The notes under the pieces were generated by a model. The model made no database searches and was not told the origin of the DNA. It was given only the letters and a program-made list of their open reading frames with translations. Source: Larix kaempferi (lineage: Eukaryota; Streptophyta; Pinopsida; Pinales; Pinaceae). Taken from it: a stretch of 64,000 nucleotides of DNA. Below are positions 10,832 to 22,700 of this stretch, one piece after another (the stretch's first letter is position 1; every line of letters starts with the position of its first letter). The translations under genes were made by a program, and so were the position numbers. Where the stretch lies: NCBI GenBank assembly GCA_027924585.1, contig BSBM01000096.1:5517501-5581500 (forward strand). Direction: 5' to 3'.

Positions 10832-10889
10832 AAAATGATGGTCCCCATCATTTCATGCTAAAAAGAGACTCATGATTACAATGTGCTAG

Positions 10890-11275
10890 TTACCAATGAA
10901 GAGAACGGTTTTGTGTGGTTGACCCATAACCGTGGGTTTTGCGAGGTTGACCCATAACCGTGGGTTTTTCAAGGATGACCCATAACCATGATGGCAATGA
11001 CAAGATTGATTCCAATGAAGAGAAGATTTTTGTGTGGTTGACTCAAAACCATGGGTTTTGTGTGGTTGACCCATAACTGTGGGTTTTATGTGGTTGACCC
11101 ATAACCATGGTGGCAATGACAAGCTTGTTTCCACTGAAGAGAAGGGTTTTGTGTGGTTAACCCATAACCGTGGGTTTTGTGTGGTTGACCCACAACCATG
11201 ATTACAATACATAACTATGGGTTTTGTGTGGTTAACCCATAACCATGGGTTTTGTGTGGTTGACCCATAACCATG
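10890..11275 (-). repeat. Higher-order tandem array in Nona-1
   Basis: A unit of about 31 bp (TTTTGTGTGGTTGACCCATA plus ACCGTGGG) repeats about ten times. It is organised in a larger period of about 118 bp marked by CAATGAAGAGAA-type spacers at 10894, 11012 and 11130. Confidence 0.85.
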
Positions 11276-11509
11276 ATTACATTAAGATTTTTAAAAAATT
11301 GAAAATTCATGATCTTTGGTGCAGTTGATGTCTTGCTGCAAATCCATTCATAGCTTCTGATGCATGTACTGAAATTGAATTCTATTGAAGACCCATTTGA
11401 TATCTCAAAGAGACCTTTCCATCCATATAACATACTTGCTCTGGGGTGGCCCAGATATTGAGAAAATGTTTGTTGATGTTTAAGAGATGCGCGCACACTA
11501 TTTTGCAGA

Positions 11510-11970
11510 CATATGTTGCTTCAGTCGATGATATCTCTCAAACTAGAAAGCCAAATGGAAAACCACAAAATACCCATTTTAGATGACGGAAAGAGATTTC
11601 CAATGAGCTATGGTAGAGCCTTAAATACATTTTGTGGAGTTTGTAGCACTTGTTTAAAGTTGTTGTACGTCTGGCCGCATTGTGTACAAATATGTACTAC
11701 TTCAAACAAACATATCTCACAAACCGAAAAACGAAATGAAATTCTGTGAAATACTCATTTTAGATGACGGAAAGAGATTTCCAATGAGATATGGAAGAGC
11801 CTTTGAGACATTACATGGAGTCTGTAGCACTTGTTTAAAGTTGTTGTACATCCGACCGCATTATGCACAAACACTTGCTACTTCAAACAAGCATATCTCA
11901 CAAACCGGGAAACGAAAGGAAATTCTATGAAATACCCATTTGAGCTGACAGAAATACCCTGGTGAGCTAT
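11510..11970. repeat. 181-bp tandem repeat in Nona-1, about 2.5 copies
   Basis: AGATGACGGAAAGAGATTTC at 11581 recurs at 11762 and, in diverged form, at 11943: a constant 181-bp period. Frames inside it are by-products of the repeat. Confidence 0.88.
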
Positions 11971-12152
11971 GGTAGAGCCTCTAAAACGTCCCGTGAAGCC
12001 CATGGAACCTGTTCAAAGTTTGCTGAATGTGAGAGTGTTGAGTATAGAGATGCCAAGGGTTTGTAGAGAAGCATGGGTTGTTGTAGAGGTTGTGGAACCT
12101 CCGTTGAACCCGCATAATGCTTCAAAATCTTGTCCCGATGGAGAGCGTGCCC

Positions 12153-12164
12153 GCTCTGATACCA
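12153..12164 (-). other. Primer binding site of Nona-1 (tRNA-iMet type)
   Basis: GCTCTGATACCA, the inverse of TGGTATCAGAGC, one base from the 5' LTR. Confidence 0.88.
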
Positions 12165-12165
12165 C

Positions 12166-12609
12166 TGATCCAGATCTTGGGAGCTGAGAACCGGAATGCT
12201 TGAATGCCGAGAGAGGAGGAGATTAAGCATGCAAATCTGTCATAAAATTCACATGAAAACCCTAATATTGCATAAGAATAAGCATGAACAAAAACATATG
12301 AAGTGAATGGGAGGTGAGGCTCAAAGAGGAGCCCCACCTCTTAAACTAATTACCAATAAGTCACTCAGATCTAATTAATCTCACAATGAACAATAGAAAA
12401 TAGGAGAGAAACCAAATGAGTAACTTGTTATTATGAGAAGGCTTGCTAGGCCTTTATATAGCATTATTACAATGTGTCTTGAGACCATACCATGGCCCAA
12501 AACTATGTGCTACCAAATACCATGGATGAGAGAGGGTGGCCTCTCAATTTAATACTTTTATGGCTTATACATCTGAATTTAGACCATATTCCCCCTAAAA
12601 TTTGGATCA
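12166..12609 (-). repeat. 5' LTR of Nona-1
   Basis: 444 bp, TGATCC to GGATCA, paired with 10372-10816. Confidence 0.9.
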
Positions 12610-12611
12610 TG

Positions 12612-13229
12612 TCACTTTCTACTGGAAGTATCTTCAATATGAAGAACACCAAGCCTCTCTCTGAAGTACTCGAACTTCACCCTGGCTAGTGGTTTGGTCA
12701 ACACATCTACTATCTTCTCATCCGTCTCAACATACTGGATCTTCACTGCTCCTCTCTGCACCATATCCCTGATATAGTGATATTTTATATCGATGTGCTT
12801 CGACTTATCATGGAACACCAGCTTCTCAGACAACTTCACCCAACTCTGGTTGTCACAGAAGATACAAGTAGCATCCAATTGGAGATCAAACAAATCAGAC
12901 ATAAGCTTCCTTATCCATATTGCCTCACAACTTGCTGAACATGTTGCAACATACTTTGCTTTGGTTGTACTCAGTGCTATGCAGTACTGTTTCCTGTTAA
13001 ACCAAGATATCACACATGATCCCATACTGAAGCAACACCCTGAAGTGCTCTTCCTATCTGCAACACTGCCTACCCAATCTGAATCAACATAACCCTTCAA
13101 GTTAACCTTTTGATTTGCATCATACTTGAGCCCATGATCAATCATACCCTTGAGGTACCTCAGAATATGCTTTACAGCAATCAAGTGAAAATGTCTAGGA
13201 TCCGTCAAGAACTGGCTCAAGGTGTTCAC
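12612..13229 (-). pseudogene. Cop-B RNase H domain
   Basis: 206-codon open stretch from MNTLSQFLTDP to the family's C-terminus (RVKFEYFRERLG, then HIEDTSSRK). The RNase H core has DSDWVG and FCDNQS, but the motif expected as TTEAEYVA reads TTKAKYVA. The catalytic glutamate is therefore lysine, and RNA strand removal would fail. It overlaps the RT frame by 35 bp through a frameshift near 13225-13240. The Cop-A counterpart is truncated, so this is the best view of the family's RNase H. Confidence 0.92.
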
Positions 13230-14106
13230 AACAACAAAAAATATCTGGCCTCATGTTCGTAAGGTACATCAAGGACCCAATCATCTGACGATACATCCTG
13301 GCATCAATCGACTCTGATGAATAGTCACTTAATAGCTTCAGGTTCGATTCCATAGGTGTGTCCATGGCCTTGCAGTCCATCATCCCGAAACGATTCAGGA
13401 TCTCTACTGCATACTTCCCTTGTCCAAGTAAGATTCCATCTGCACTCTGCCACACCTCCATGCCTAGAAAGTAATGCATCATACCCAAGTCCTTCATCTC
13501 GAACTCGGTAGAAAACTTCCTCTCCATATCATCAATCAACCCATCCTCGCCTGTCACAAAAAAGTCATCTACATATAGTAGGAGTATCATTGGATTGCCT
13601 TCCTCAACCTTGTAGTAAAGGTTGTAATCCTCTTTACTCTTGGTAAATCCCAAACTAGTCAGGAAGCTGTCAATCTTGTCGCACCACATCCTGGGTGCTT
13701 GTTTCAAACTATACAAGGATTTCTTCAATTTGCACACATGTGACTCCCTGTCATGTGTCTCAAAACCGAGTGGCTGCTCCACATACACTTCCTCCTTGAT
13801 TACACCGTTCAAGAAAGCTGTCTTGACATCCATCTGGTGTATCTTCCACTTCATCACTGCAGCTAGAGAAAGTATTGTTCTGATGAAAGTGTATCTGGAT
13901 ACAAGTGCAAAGGTTTCTTCATAGTCTATCCCTTCTTTCTGGGAGAAGCCACGAGCCACAAATGTTGCCTTGTATTTCTCTATGCTACCATCTGCAACAT
14001 GCTTGATCTTGCATATACATTTGGAAGTCACAACAAACTTCCCTACTGGTTTCGGAACCACATCCCATACATCATTCTTCATGATCGACTGATACTCCTC
14101 GATCAT
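13195..14106 (-). pseudogene. Cop-B reverse transcriptase domain
   Basis: 304-codon stretch covering the whole copia RT: MIEEYQSIMKND start, RGFSQKEGIDYEETFA, QMDVKTAFLNG, the QAPRMW motif, catalytic YVDDFFVTG, HYFLGMEVW and YRQMIGSLMYLTNMRPDI. The frame ends in a shift just before CFVVNT would be expected, after which the RNase H frame takes over. There are no stops before that point, so this is the best kept pol piece of the window. Upstream sequence shows no integrase. It would act with RNase H to copy element RNA into DNA in cytoplasmic particles. Confidence 0.93.
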
Positions 14107-16819
14107 GGCATCCTTCCATTACTGCATCCCGGATCCTGGGAACTTGAGATTCTTCAATGTATTCAATAGGTATTTTTCTTGATCTTCATTGTTGGAACAA
14201 ATGTCATTGTCCTTCTTTTGTAGATGATTGTACATGATCTTTCCTACAAGTCAAATTCAATTGCATGATTAGAAACATCTCATAGTTTTTAGAACAAAAT
14301 CTTACACATAAGGACATATGTCATACATTCATGCAATTATCTTAGCCAATGCTTCAATACAACATTCATCCATATCCCGTATTCATACGGTAACTTTCTA
14401 GATGCCTTCCATCTCTACCAGAACATTGTTAAGAGTGTGCACTACTCCAACATGTCAGCAAAGAGGTTTCATTCTAGATAAGTAGCAATGGAGTGTTGTA
14501 AAGTACCATAGGCCACTTACCTATTACTATTTTAGTAGTATCTTGTTCATTAATGCAACTTTTCTAAAATGCATAATATACATCCTAAATCTAGGAAAAT
14601 AAGTATGTACATGACTGAACAACATCATTTAAGTAATCATATATACAAGAAATGGAAATTCAAATACTTGTCGTTGTTTGCTTGTTGGGTGGACTCCCTC
14701 TCAATATTTGCTTCCTTACAGGAATTACTGAAGTGTGCTCCCTCTTGATCTTTGCTTCCTGGATTATCTGTCTTTAAACTTATATCCATCATGGACCACT
14801 ATGTCTACTTAAGTGTCCACTAGTGTCATCATTGTGTCATCCTCAATATCTCATACATAATCACACATGCATTAGTATAATCTCAATACTATCAAAACAT
14901 TATGATTCTAAATAATCTTAAACATGTATGGTCATGGTCATTTCATATACAGGTAATTTATCACAAGCGTTAGTATTCAAGGTTTCAGGGAGTACTTTTA
15001 TGCTTATTCTTATATGACCATAGGACTCTTCTAGTTTGTCATATCATTAATCAAACTAAGAAGCATAATATGCATAAACCCGTGATTACTCAAACTTATA
15101 ACTTCATGAATAATCATTATCAATCATACAAAAGTATAATTATCTAAGATCCTAACACAAAGTAGGATTCTAACTTGATATAGGAAAAAACATACCTGGA
15201 TTATCATGTTTGCTAGTTATGTCTAACATACCCAAGCAATGTCTTCTTTGTTCTCTTCAATGATTTAGAGACCTTGTGCTTGTAACCTTCATATCTCATA
15301 AGTTAAGCATTGTAGAAACAAATTATACATACCTTGTAAGTAGAGATTCTATGTGATCAATGGCTGAGTCTTTGTCTTTATGTCACCATGGTCATATGTT
15401 TTCAATCTAGAACTTGATTTATCTTTCTTGATGTACCTTTCATGTTAGCGGACAACAACATCCTCATACAACACCACAGTGCATTAGTACAATCATAAGT
15501 GGCATAACCCTAATCAATGTGCCTTCTATCATTCACGTGCATTCATACTTTTACTAAAGTAATAAGACAAGTCTAAAATTAATCAAGATTGTACTAACCT
15601 CAATAATATGAAGACAAACTTAATCATGAACAGATTTCAAAACATACCTCTATCTCCTCAATTCATACCTGTCGAGATTGCTTGTAGTCTTCTTTTGTAA
15701 GGCCTTAGCCTCATCTCCCTATGGAACTAGAACGTCTTCACTTATGTAGGTGTCCAAATCATTCTCTTCTAGGATTATCCCAATCCACTTTGATTTGCTG
15801 AAACAGGATCTAGAGCTGGCTAGGATTTGGCAAAGAAACCCTAAAATTCCAAACTTGGAATTTCAAACTTCTATCTAGACAGGGAGATGCATTTGACTGA
15901 GGCGAGAAAACTAGTGTGCTCATATTTTGAAAACTTCAAAAATTGACCTACAAATTTTGGATCTGCAACGTCTGTCAAAATCTGGTTTTCTGGTTTTCTA
16001 GTCCAAAACCCGAACTAGGGTTTGATAGATCACGGGCTTCTACCCAACCAAAAACGTCGATCTTGGTCTCTAAATTTTGATTTTTCTGAGGAGAGAAATC
16101 CTGTGCTGATAGCATTTCAAAATTCCCCTTCTGTCAAAATCCCTAATTTCCCGCAGCAGTGACAAGCCAAAAATGAAAGTGCTCAGAATCCAATTTTGTT
16201 TTGACATAAATATATGCCATATTGTTTCTGGTGCATCTCTGAAATTTTGGATCCTCAGTGTCTGAAACTTCGGTCTGTGTTACACTGACCTGTCATCTTT
16301 CCAACCCCACAGATCTGAGCTCCAATGGATTCTCCATGAGAGAGATATGCTAAATGTCGCAACATGACCTATTTATGGGATGAAACAACATAGCGAACTT
16401 GTACAGAGTGCCACATGTCACTGTTTCAACTTTGGCCTCTGAAAGTCGGACCTGTGAAAATACAGTCTATTCCCTAACTTAAAATTTTTATGGAATTCCA
16501 TTTGGAGCTTCCTACCCCGAGATATGACCTTTGTTCCTAGGTCACCTGTTTAGGGCTGCATTCTGGAAGAGTAATAAACCTTAACTTGTACGAATCATAT
16601 ATCACAAAGTACAATGAATATGAGGTTGATATTCGGACACGAGGTACATGAACATTTCATATTCGTCTTGTAAAATTTTCCGATCCTGAACCTTCGCCAA
16701 AACTGATTTATAGCGAAAGTGCCACGATGACTAGTTTTTACTATACCAAGCCCTAGCTTCCAATTTGTCGCAAGTGCAACAAGTGTCATAAATGCCATAC
16801 AATACCTTCCTTTAGGCTA
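14107..16819 (-). other. Noncoding leader of Cop-B
   Basis: 2.7 kb without gag, protease or integrase motifs, collinear in inverse with 1179-4099 of Cop-A. A few residues of the pre-RT linker are readable up to about 14240. Confidence 0.75.
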
Positions 16820-16831
16820 GCTTTGATACCA
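16820..16831 (-). other. Primer binding site of Cop-B
   Basis: GCTTTGATACCA, inverse of TGGTATCAAAGC: the iMet site with one change from the Cop-A site. Confidence 0.85.
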
Positions 16832-17471
16832 TGTTAGTTTTTCATCATTTAATTCAATATGATCTAGGATCTTAACTGAGAGAATAACATGTACATCATA
16901 TCAAACATAAGAGACAAGAGACACAAAGCATTTCACCGGGGAAAACCAAGAAGGTGAAAAACCCTGCAATTTCCTCAGAGATAGAACGAGAACCAATACA
17001 AAGATCACAAAGATAAAACCCCAAAATACAGATGTCTTCAGCAGCTACTCCTCCTCCACTTGTGCACACTCCTCCTCTCTTTCACTAATGCGAAGTGAGT
17101 GAGTGAATGAATGGATAAATAGAGAGGTGCTCCTCTCTATTTATACTTTACCTTTACTTGCCTTTTACTCTAACTGGGCCGACCTCCCTTAGGAGAGTCT
17201 AATAACCCATTACCACTTGTCACTGGTCTGACCCCACTAGGGTGGTCTAATAACCCTTTAACTCATACTGGGCCGACCCCTCTAAGGTGGTCTAATAACC
17301 CATCAAATATAAGTTACGACACCTACAATATAACTTGCGACATTTGCAAATACAAATGAGGACACTTCCAATTAGAGGAATAATACATCTCCGTTGGGGA
17401 TACAATAAAGTACAAATGTAACACATACAATATACAAGTGAATATCTTCTGAAGTTACAAATACATCAGCA
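16832..17471 (-). repeat. 5' LTR of Cop-B
   Basis: 640 bp. The TGCTGATG start (minus strand) and AACA end match the Cop-A LTR ends with one change in the first five bases. TATA box near 17143 on the minus strand. Confidence 0.92.
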
Positions 17472-17476
17472 TCCTT
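17472..17476. repeat. Target-site duplication of Cop-B, right copy
   Basis: TCCTT, identical to 8641-8645. Confidence 0.9.
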
Positions 17477-17491
17477 AAAATTTTCTCTAGT
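17477..17491. mobile_element. MITE-like insert in Gyp-2, right end
   Basis: The last 15 bases of the insert described at 8372-8645, separated from it by Cop-B. Confidence 0.6.
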
Positions 17492-18095
17492 TCTAATTAA
17501 GACTTTATCTAGGTTACCAAGGGATCCCTCGAAAGTATCAATATAAACTGTAAATCCATCCATGTACACTTATACACAATCATGAATCAAATCAACAAAA
17601 TTAACCAAAACAACTTGTTGAAACGTGGTAGGGGAATTACATAATCCAAAAGGTAAAATATTATATGCATATGTCCCCCACAAGAAAATATAGGTAGTTT
17701 TATCTTGATCTTTTGATGCAATTTGAATTTGATTATACCTATTGAACCCATCAAAAACTGAGAAGTAATTTTTACCTAACGATGTGCCCAATACCTGAGC
17801 TATAACAGGAAGTGGAAAATAATCCTTTAGTGTTTCTTTATTTAGCTCTCTAAATTCTACACAAATTATCCACTTACCATTTTTCTTTGGTACAATCACA
17901 AGTGGGGAAACCCACTTGCTATGAAAGATATGATATATAAAATTGGCATTGAGCAAGTTCTGCAATTCCTCTTTCACAATATCTTTGAAGGTAGGTTTCA
18001 TTTGACGTTGGGGCTATCTAACAGGCCTAACAATTTCCTATGTATAAATGTGATGTATGAATGTATCAGGATGGATTCCATGCATTTCCTTATAA
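17492..18095 (-). pseudogene. Gyp-2 (Athila-like) reverse transcriptase, N-terminal and central part
   Basis: Minus-strand frame beginning with a conserved gypsy lead-in (KEMHGIHPD, then the R-QPQRQMKPT stretch near 18000). It then reads KWVSPLVIVPKKNGKW, CVEFRELNKETLKDYFPLP, FDGFNRYNQIQIA, LPFGLCNSPTTFQ and the catalytic motif as VYMDGFTVY. The second catalytic aspartate is therefore glycine (YMDG instead of YMDD). One stop separates HDCV from VYMDG. It ends in LIR, where the 9-bp MITE target duplication begins, and continues at 8371. The Athila affinity is by motif memory. Confidence 0.88.
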
Positions 18096-18454
18096 TCCCA
18101 AGAAAACACACCAGATTGGTCTTCTAGTACATGTATCAACCATTCACATTAATATTGATCCAAATTGCAATTGATATGTAAAAAATTGCCTGGACTAATC
18201 TTAACGGGACTAGTATAAGAGAATGAACTCTCACTAATGGACAAAACCACTAATGTTGACGAGGTTGTTGGATAACAATTTTCTTAAATATCTCTATTAA
18301 ATACACGATCATACTCATCAAATGACTCGAGATATTCAATGCAATCAGCAGTAGATATGAATTGGTTCAGTATACTCTCTTCAATTTTCTCTTGCAACCC
18401 CATAGATTATTCGATGGTTAAGAGGGGTTGAACAGTATCTTCATACCCATAGGG
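18096..18454 (-). other. Gyp-2 linker between protease and reverse transcriptase
   Basis: Several stops in all minus frames. Short runs fit the poorly conserved spacer of gypsy pol. Nothing else is seen. Confidence 0.45.
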
Positions 18455-18786
18455 ATATTATAACCACAAATTTTGTTCAATGGAATGTTGTGAGGGTGGA
18501 TAAAGAACAATTTTATTCATGTTTATCCAATTGGATATTTTCATCTCCCTGGATATACAACCAATGAAAGAATTGGTTGTATCTATCCATGGACTACTTA
18601 AGATCATAGGATGGCTATGCATAGAAGTCATTGGTTGGATGACTAAGTAATATATAGGGTATTCCCATGAGGCTAAGGTAACTATGACATCATATAATAC
18701 TCCAGTGGGTAGGATTTTGGATCTATCTACTAGCTCTAACATTGTTGGGGTGGGTATGAGATAATCCAATTGTAAAAATTCCATGG
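18455..18786 (-). pseudogene. Gyp-2 protease C-terminal half
   Basis: Minus-strand frame reading PTPTMLELVDRSKILPTGVLYDVIV, then SWEYPIYYLVIQP and ILSSPWIDTTNSFIGC. These are the flap, the DVIV strand and the (I/L)LGRPWL-A-A-IGC end of an Athila-type aspartic protease, with the usual GRPW written SSPW. The N-terminal half with the D(S/T)G active site is missing because Gyp-3 begins near 18787. The exact join is uncertain by about 30 bp. Confidence 0.75.
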
Positions 18787-18965
18787 TGGGGTGGGTCTTA
18801 CAACCCATTTACACGTAGTGAATTTTTAAAAATAAGTAAAGGAGTTTCGGTGTAAGACGTTGGTGTCTTTACTAGCCTTTCGATGATCCTGAGATGTGTG
18901 AAATTGAGGTAATAACTATGGCTGAGAAAGACTCAGGGATATAGAGATGCATGAATTTTAATTCA

Positions 18966-19335
18966 CAGACACGAGCCTGAAATCAAAACCACTTCGACAC
19001 GTGTCCATGTGAGTGGATTCAGGTTCCTAAAAGTGGTATTGAAATACTATTTCCGTTGAACATTGAAACCACTCGTTCAACTTATTATTAAGGGAAGGTA
19101 GTCGGGCGGCTAAACGTTTTGGATTGAATATAAAATTTAGATGCATTGTGGCACGAAGTTGCTTGTAATACATCCTACCTATATATTTGTTTCCATTTTG
19201 ATCAATGATGGACATTTTCTCAGGATCCTCAACATGCATGAAATATAATGCATTATGGGGAGCCTAAACATGAAACCGCTTCAACATGTGTCTACGCAAA
19301 ATGGTCTCAGGGTCCCAAAAGTGTTCTCATATACT
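18966..19335 (+). repeat. Imperfect direct repeat in the G1 leader
   Basis: A segment of about 65 bp with CACTTCGACACGTGTCCA (near 18988) recurs as CGCTTCAACATGTGTCTA (near 19276), each followed by CC(T/C)AAAAGTG about 40 bp on. Shorter GAAACCACTC/GAAACCGCTC copies lie between and after. Confidence 0.6.
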
Positions 19336-19576
19336 GCCCAAGCATGACCCTGAAACCGCTCATATCAAATTTTGGCAGGAGAATCGAAAGTTGTCACATC
19401 TTGACAAAGGAATAAAACAAGTGGACCCACCAAGTTTTACCTAATGGATATTACCACCCCAATTATTCTAGTAACAACTCTCGTTCATTAAAATCCCTGC
19501 CCCCCTTTCTCAAAAGACCAATATTAAAGCGCCATGTATCTAGCATATTCAATGCACCATTTTAAAAACTCTTGGC

Positions 19577-19584
19577 TATAAAGG
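19577..19584 (+). promoter_or_regulatory. TATA box upstream of G1
   Basis: TATAAAGG in CTTGGCTATAAAGGCACA, 140 bp before the first ATG of G1 (19717). It would give a short leader for a transcript starting inside the presumed LTR. Confidence 0.55.
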
Positions 19585-19716
19585 CACATATTTAAATTGT
19601 TAAGAACATTATTCTTCCTGATTTTCCCAAGCTATCGCTTGCCCCACTTTCTTCTTAGATTTGTTCTTCCATTCCCAGAATCCATCATCCTGAGAAAGTC
19701 CTTTGTGTTTACTGGC

Positions 19717-22700
19717 ATGGCATCCATTTCAGATGCAAAATCCATCTCGTCTGCAAGGGACCAATTTAGTAGGGAGGAGCACCTGGGGGATGAACATTTC
19801 AATATCCATGATCTAGTGCTCTTGATCGTCCATTTGGATCAATTGTCTCGAGAATCTAAAGACCAAGCGGAGGAAGGAAATGATCCATTAAATATTTAGG
19901 GTTCGGGGCTAGCAAAAATGATACTTCCCCAACCTCGACCTTTCCCGGAATTGGTGCAGTGGTGCGCAAAGTGGTATGCACCAAAAATAAAGGTCGTCAT
20001 CTCTAGGTTTGGTTCTATCACCTGTAAGTTAGGAGATTCTCCCTGAGATGACAGATATGGAAGAATACAACACTAGCTTGGTCTTTGATGAAGAGATTCT
20101 TGCAATAAATATCATAGAATTATCATTTGAGAATAGGGATACTTTGATCAGGATAGTCATTCCCCCAGAAGATAAAATTCCAACTACACACACGTTGTAC
20201 ATCTTGGAGATCTTCTTGGAGCAAGCTTGACCATCTCTTTATATGGTATGTCGGACTCTAGGGTACAATTATGATCTATTCATTGATGATGTGGCCCTAG
20301 GTTTTATTTTGCTAATCAATTTTTCAAATCATGAATTGTCTATTAAGTTAGATATTGCTTCTTTCCTTGATCAAGCGATTCAACTCCAGTTAAAGAATTT
20401 TTCTTGAAAAATCCTCTTTAGGTACTCTTCCTACCTTTTATACATGATCATGTATTATAATAAGGATTTCTTTGACCAGTCAAACCTGCATAAATCTATA
20501 GATAAGCCTAACAATGAAGGTTTTCTTGAGTTCATAGACATTGTTATGAACAAGGTATATTCTTTGTTGTTTGATACAGCACCTCCCAAAGTCTTCCCTG
20601 AATGTAAAAGTTTACTACATTTAAATCCTGAGGACCCATTAGGATATTGGTTTTGTTTTGAAGGCCATACTAAGATCCATGTCTATGGAGCAGAAGTGCC
20701 TCCTTGTAAGCTCCATGTGTTCTTAACTCCTATATTATTTTCTCTTGAACTCATTCGTCAAAGGTTAAACTATGTTGATGTACAATTTATGAAAAGCAAC
20801 AACACCAGAAATTTTAAGGTTCCAAATAAAGAAGGACCTTTTAAATTCAGAACTAAGTATCCTATTGTTGAAGAGATGTTGGCTAGTCTGAGTCTTCACA
20901 AAAGTTTCAGCTGGAAGTACAATCCGAAAGGAGTTATATCACGCAAAAGATAGGCCTTGAGCTTAGGCGCTTATCCTCATGAATCACATCTCCAACTTGA
21001 TAAGATGGTTAATATTGATAGCTAGAACAAGCATAATAGGATATGGATGCAAGTCGGGAAAATACATATCAAGTAATCACAACACCTCACAAAAATGACC
21101 TGCTAGGGAAGAGGTCGTCAACTAAGGCCACCTCAGATGTTGAAAAAGATAAATGAGAAAGCTTTGGGTCCTAGTATAAGAATTCCAAATCCAAAAAGTA
21201 GTCCTGATATTGGTTATCCACCTCAAGCCAACTCCCACTTCTTTATTGCCGGTCATTCTTCAAAAATTTCCTTCTACAGTATGGTTGCAAGGGCAAGAGG
21301 CATCCTCTCAACAAGAATCCTTGGTGACGACTTCTCCAGTTAAATATGGATTGTTTGGGGTTTATACTCAACTAAAGGATGACAACGTGGATTTACAAAA
21401 GATCTTGTTTCCAAAGAAGGATATCAGCATGGTTCATCAAGCTAGAATTCTCTCACCACTCGATTTGAGACAAGGAACACTAAATATGGCTATTCTAGAA
21501 CCTATTTCACCTGGGGGTAAGAAGGTGCCTTCAAACTAAAAACCACACATGTTATTGTAAACCTTGAATCATTTAATCTTAAAGATGTTATGGAGCTTCA
21601 CATACAAACCATAAAAGGAGTGTATAGAGATGTCATGGAGTATACCATGAGCACTAATAAACTACAAGGTGCAATTAACAGATTGGAGCGTCATCTAAAA
21701 AAAAAAAACTTCAACCACACCCAAGCCATTGAAGATCACTAACTTAGAATATCATATTTCTATGTTAGTTAAGGATCCAAATGATTCCATTCCCATTCAA
21801 AATATGCTAAAGGAAAAGGAAAAATAGATTTCTTCTCTAAAAATAAATTTTAATATGCCTACAGTTGAGCATCCTCAAATGAAAGAGATATCAACAATTC
21901 AGTCAAAGCTAGACAAAATGTAACTGCTGGAAAACTAGTCGCATAAGGATAGAATTGTGTCTCTTTAGAAAGAAGTTAAAGAGTTAAAAATGCATAATCA
22001 AGACCTCCTATTAAATAAACATGCAGTTATGTAAGCAACATCATCAATAGATCCAACAGATAAATTGGCCTAGGCCATAGCCGAGATGAGTCTCAAAGAT
22101 GCTCATATCAACCAGGTCTAGGAGGAGTTAAGGAAAAAGAACGATGAAATGAGGGTCTTGAATGGAGAAGTGAGTAGGAGAGATAATGTTGTTTTTGATT
22201 TACAATAGTCCAAGGTTGATTTGTAGAAGAACATTCAAGAGCTATGAAGGAAGATAACTGGTACGCTGTTATTAAGGGATTCCAAGTATTTAGTATGGGA
22301 TCAAATATTAATGCTAATAACATCTCACTGGAATCATTTTTCCATTTCACAAGAATATTGGGAGCTAGATATGATATCCTCCCAATATTCTCACAATATC
22401 CTAAATAATATGGATAAGAGAACAGATATTGCCAAAGCAGTAATAGGTTTTTTAAATGAAAAATCCTTCAAGGAACTTCAGAATTGTGTTGTAAGGGATA
22501 AAACCAAGAATATAATGGGAGATAACAAGGTGATAAGTAATGGCTTGATGGATCAAAATGTTAATGATATGTCCAAATAAATTTCTCACAATGTTCATTC
22601 CTTTAAATCAGTGTTTAATTATATATTCCCATTAGGCCTTCCTCACTTCTAGAATGGAAATGAGGATCTATATCCAAAAGAAAATTTTGATGTTTTTATG

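Larger units (their letters stand above)
10372..12609 (-). mobile_element. Nona-1, small non-autonomous LTR element inside Cop-B
   Basis: Two direct repeats of about 445 bp (10372-10816 and 12166-12609) with termini TGATCC...GGATCA. They flank an internal region of about 1.35 kb with a tRNA-iMet primer site next to the right repeat and a polypurine tract next to the left one, so the element reads on the minus strand. No gag or pol is present; the interior is two tandem arrays. Cop-A shows the uninterrupted site near 5231 (AAGTGATGAG). The target copies, on the minus strand TGACA and TGATG, match at only 3 of 5 positions, consistent with age. Confidence 0.88.
8646..17471 (-). mobile_element. 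Cop-B, Ty1/copia element of the Cop-A family, minus strand
   Basis: LTRs at 8646-9231 (3') and 16832-17471 (5'), polypurine tract at 9232, primer site at 16820 and a perfect TCCTT target duplication. From its 5' end it has a 2.7-kb noncoding leader, RT/RNase H (12612-14106) and then a minisatellite 3' region. Nona-1 has inserted just after the RNase H stop. Like Cop-A it lacks gag, protease and integrase. The 3' LTR lacks a block of about 46 bp that the 5' LTR has near 17355-17400, so the two LTRs differ in length (586 and 640 bp). Confidence 0.95.

Noticed and set aside
10886-11212. NHTKP-repeat peptide on the minus strand
   Set aside because: Translation of the 31-bp tandem array of Nona-1; no start context or conservation.
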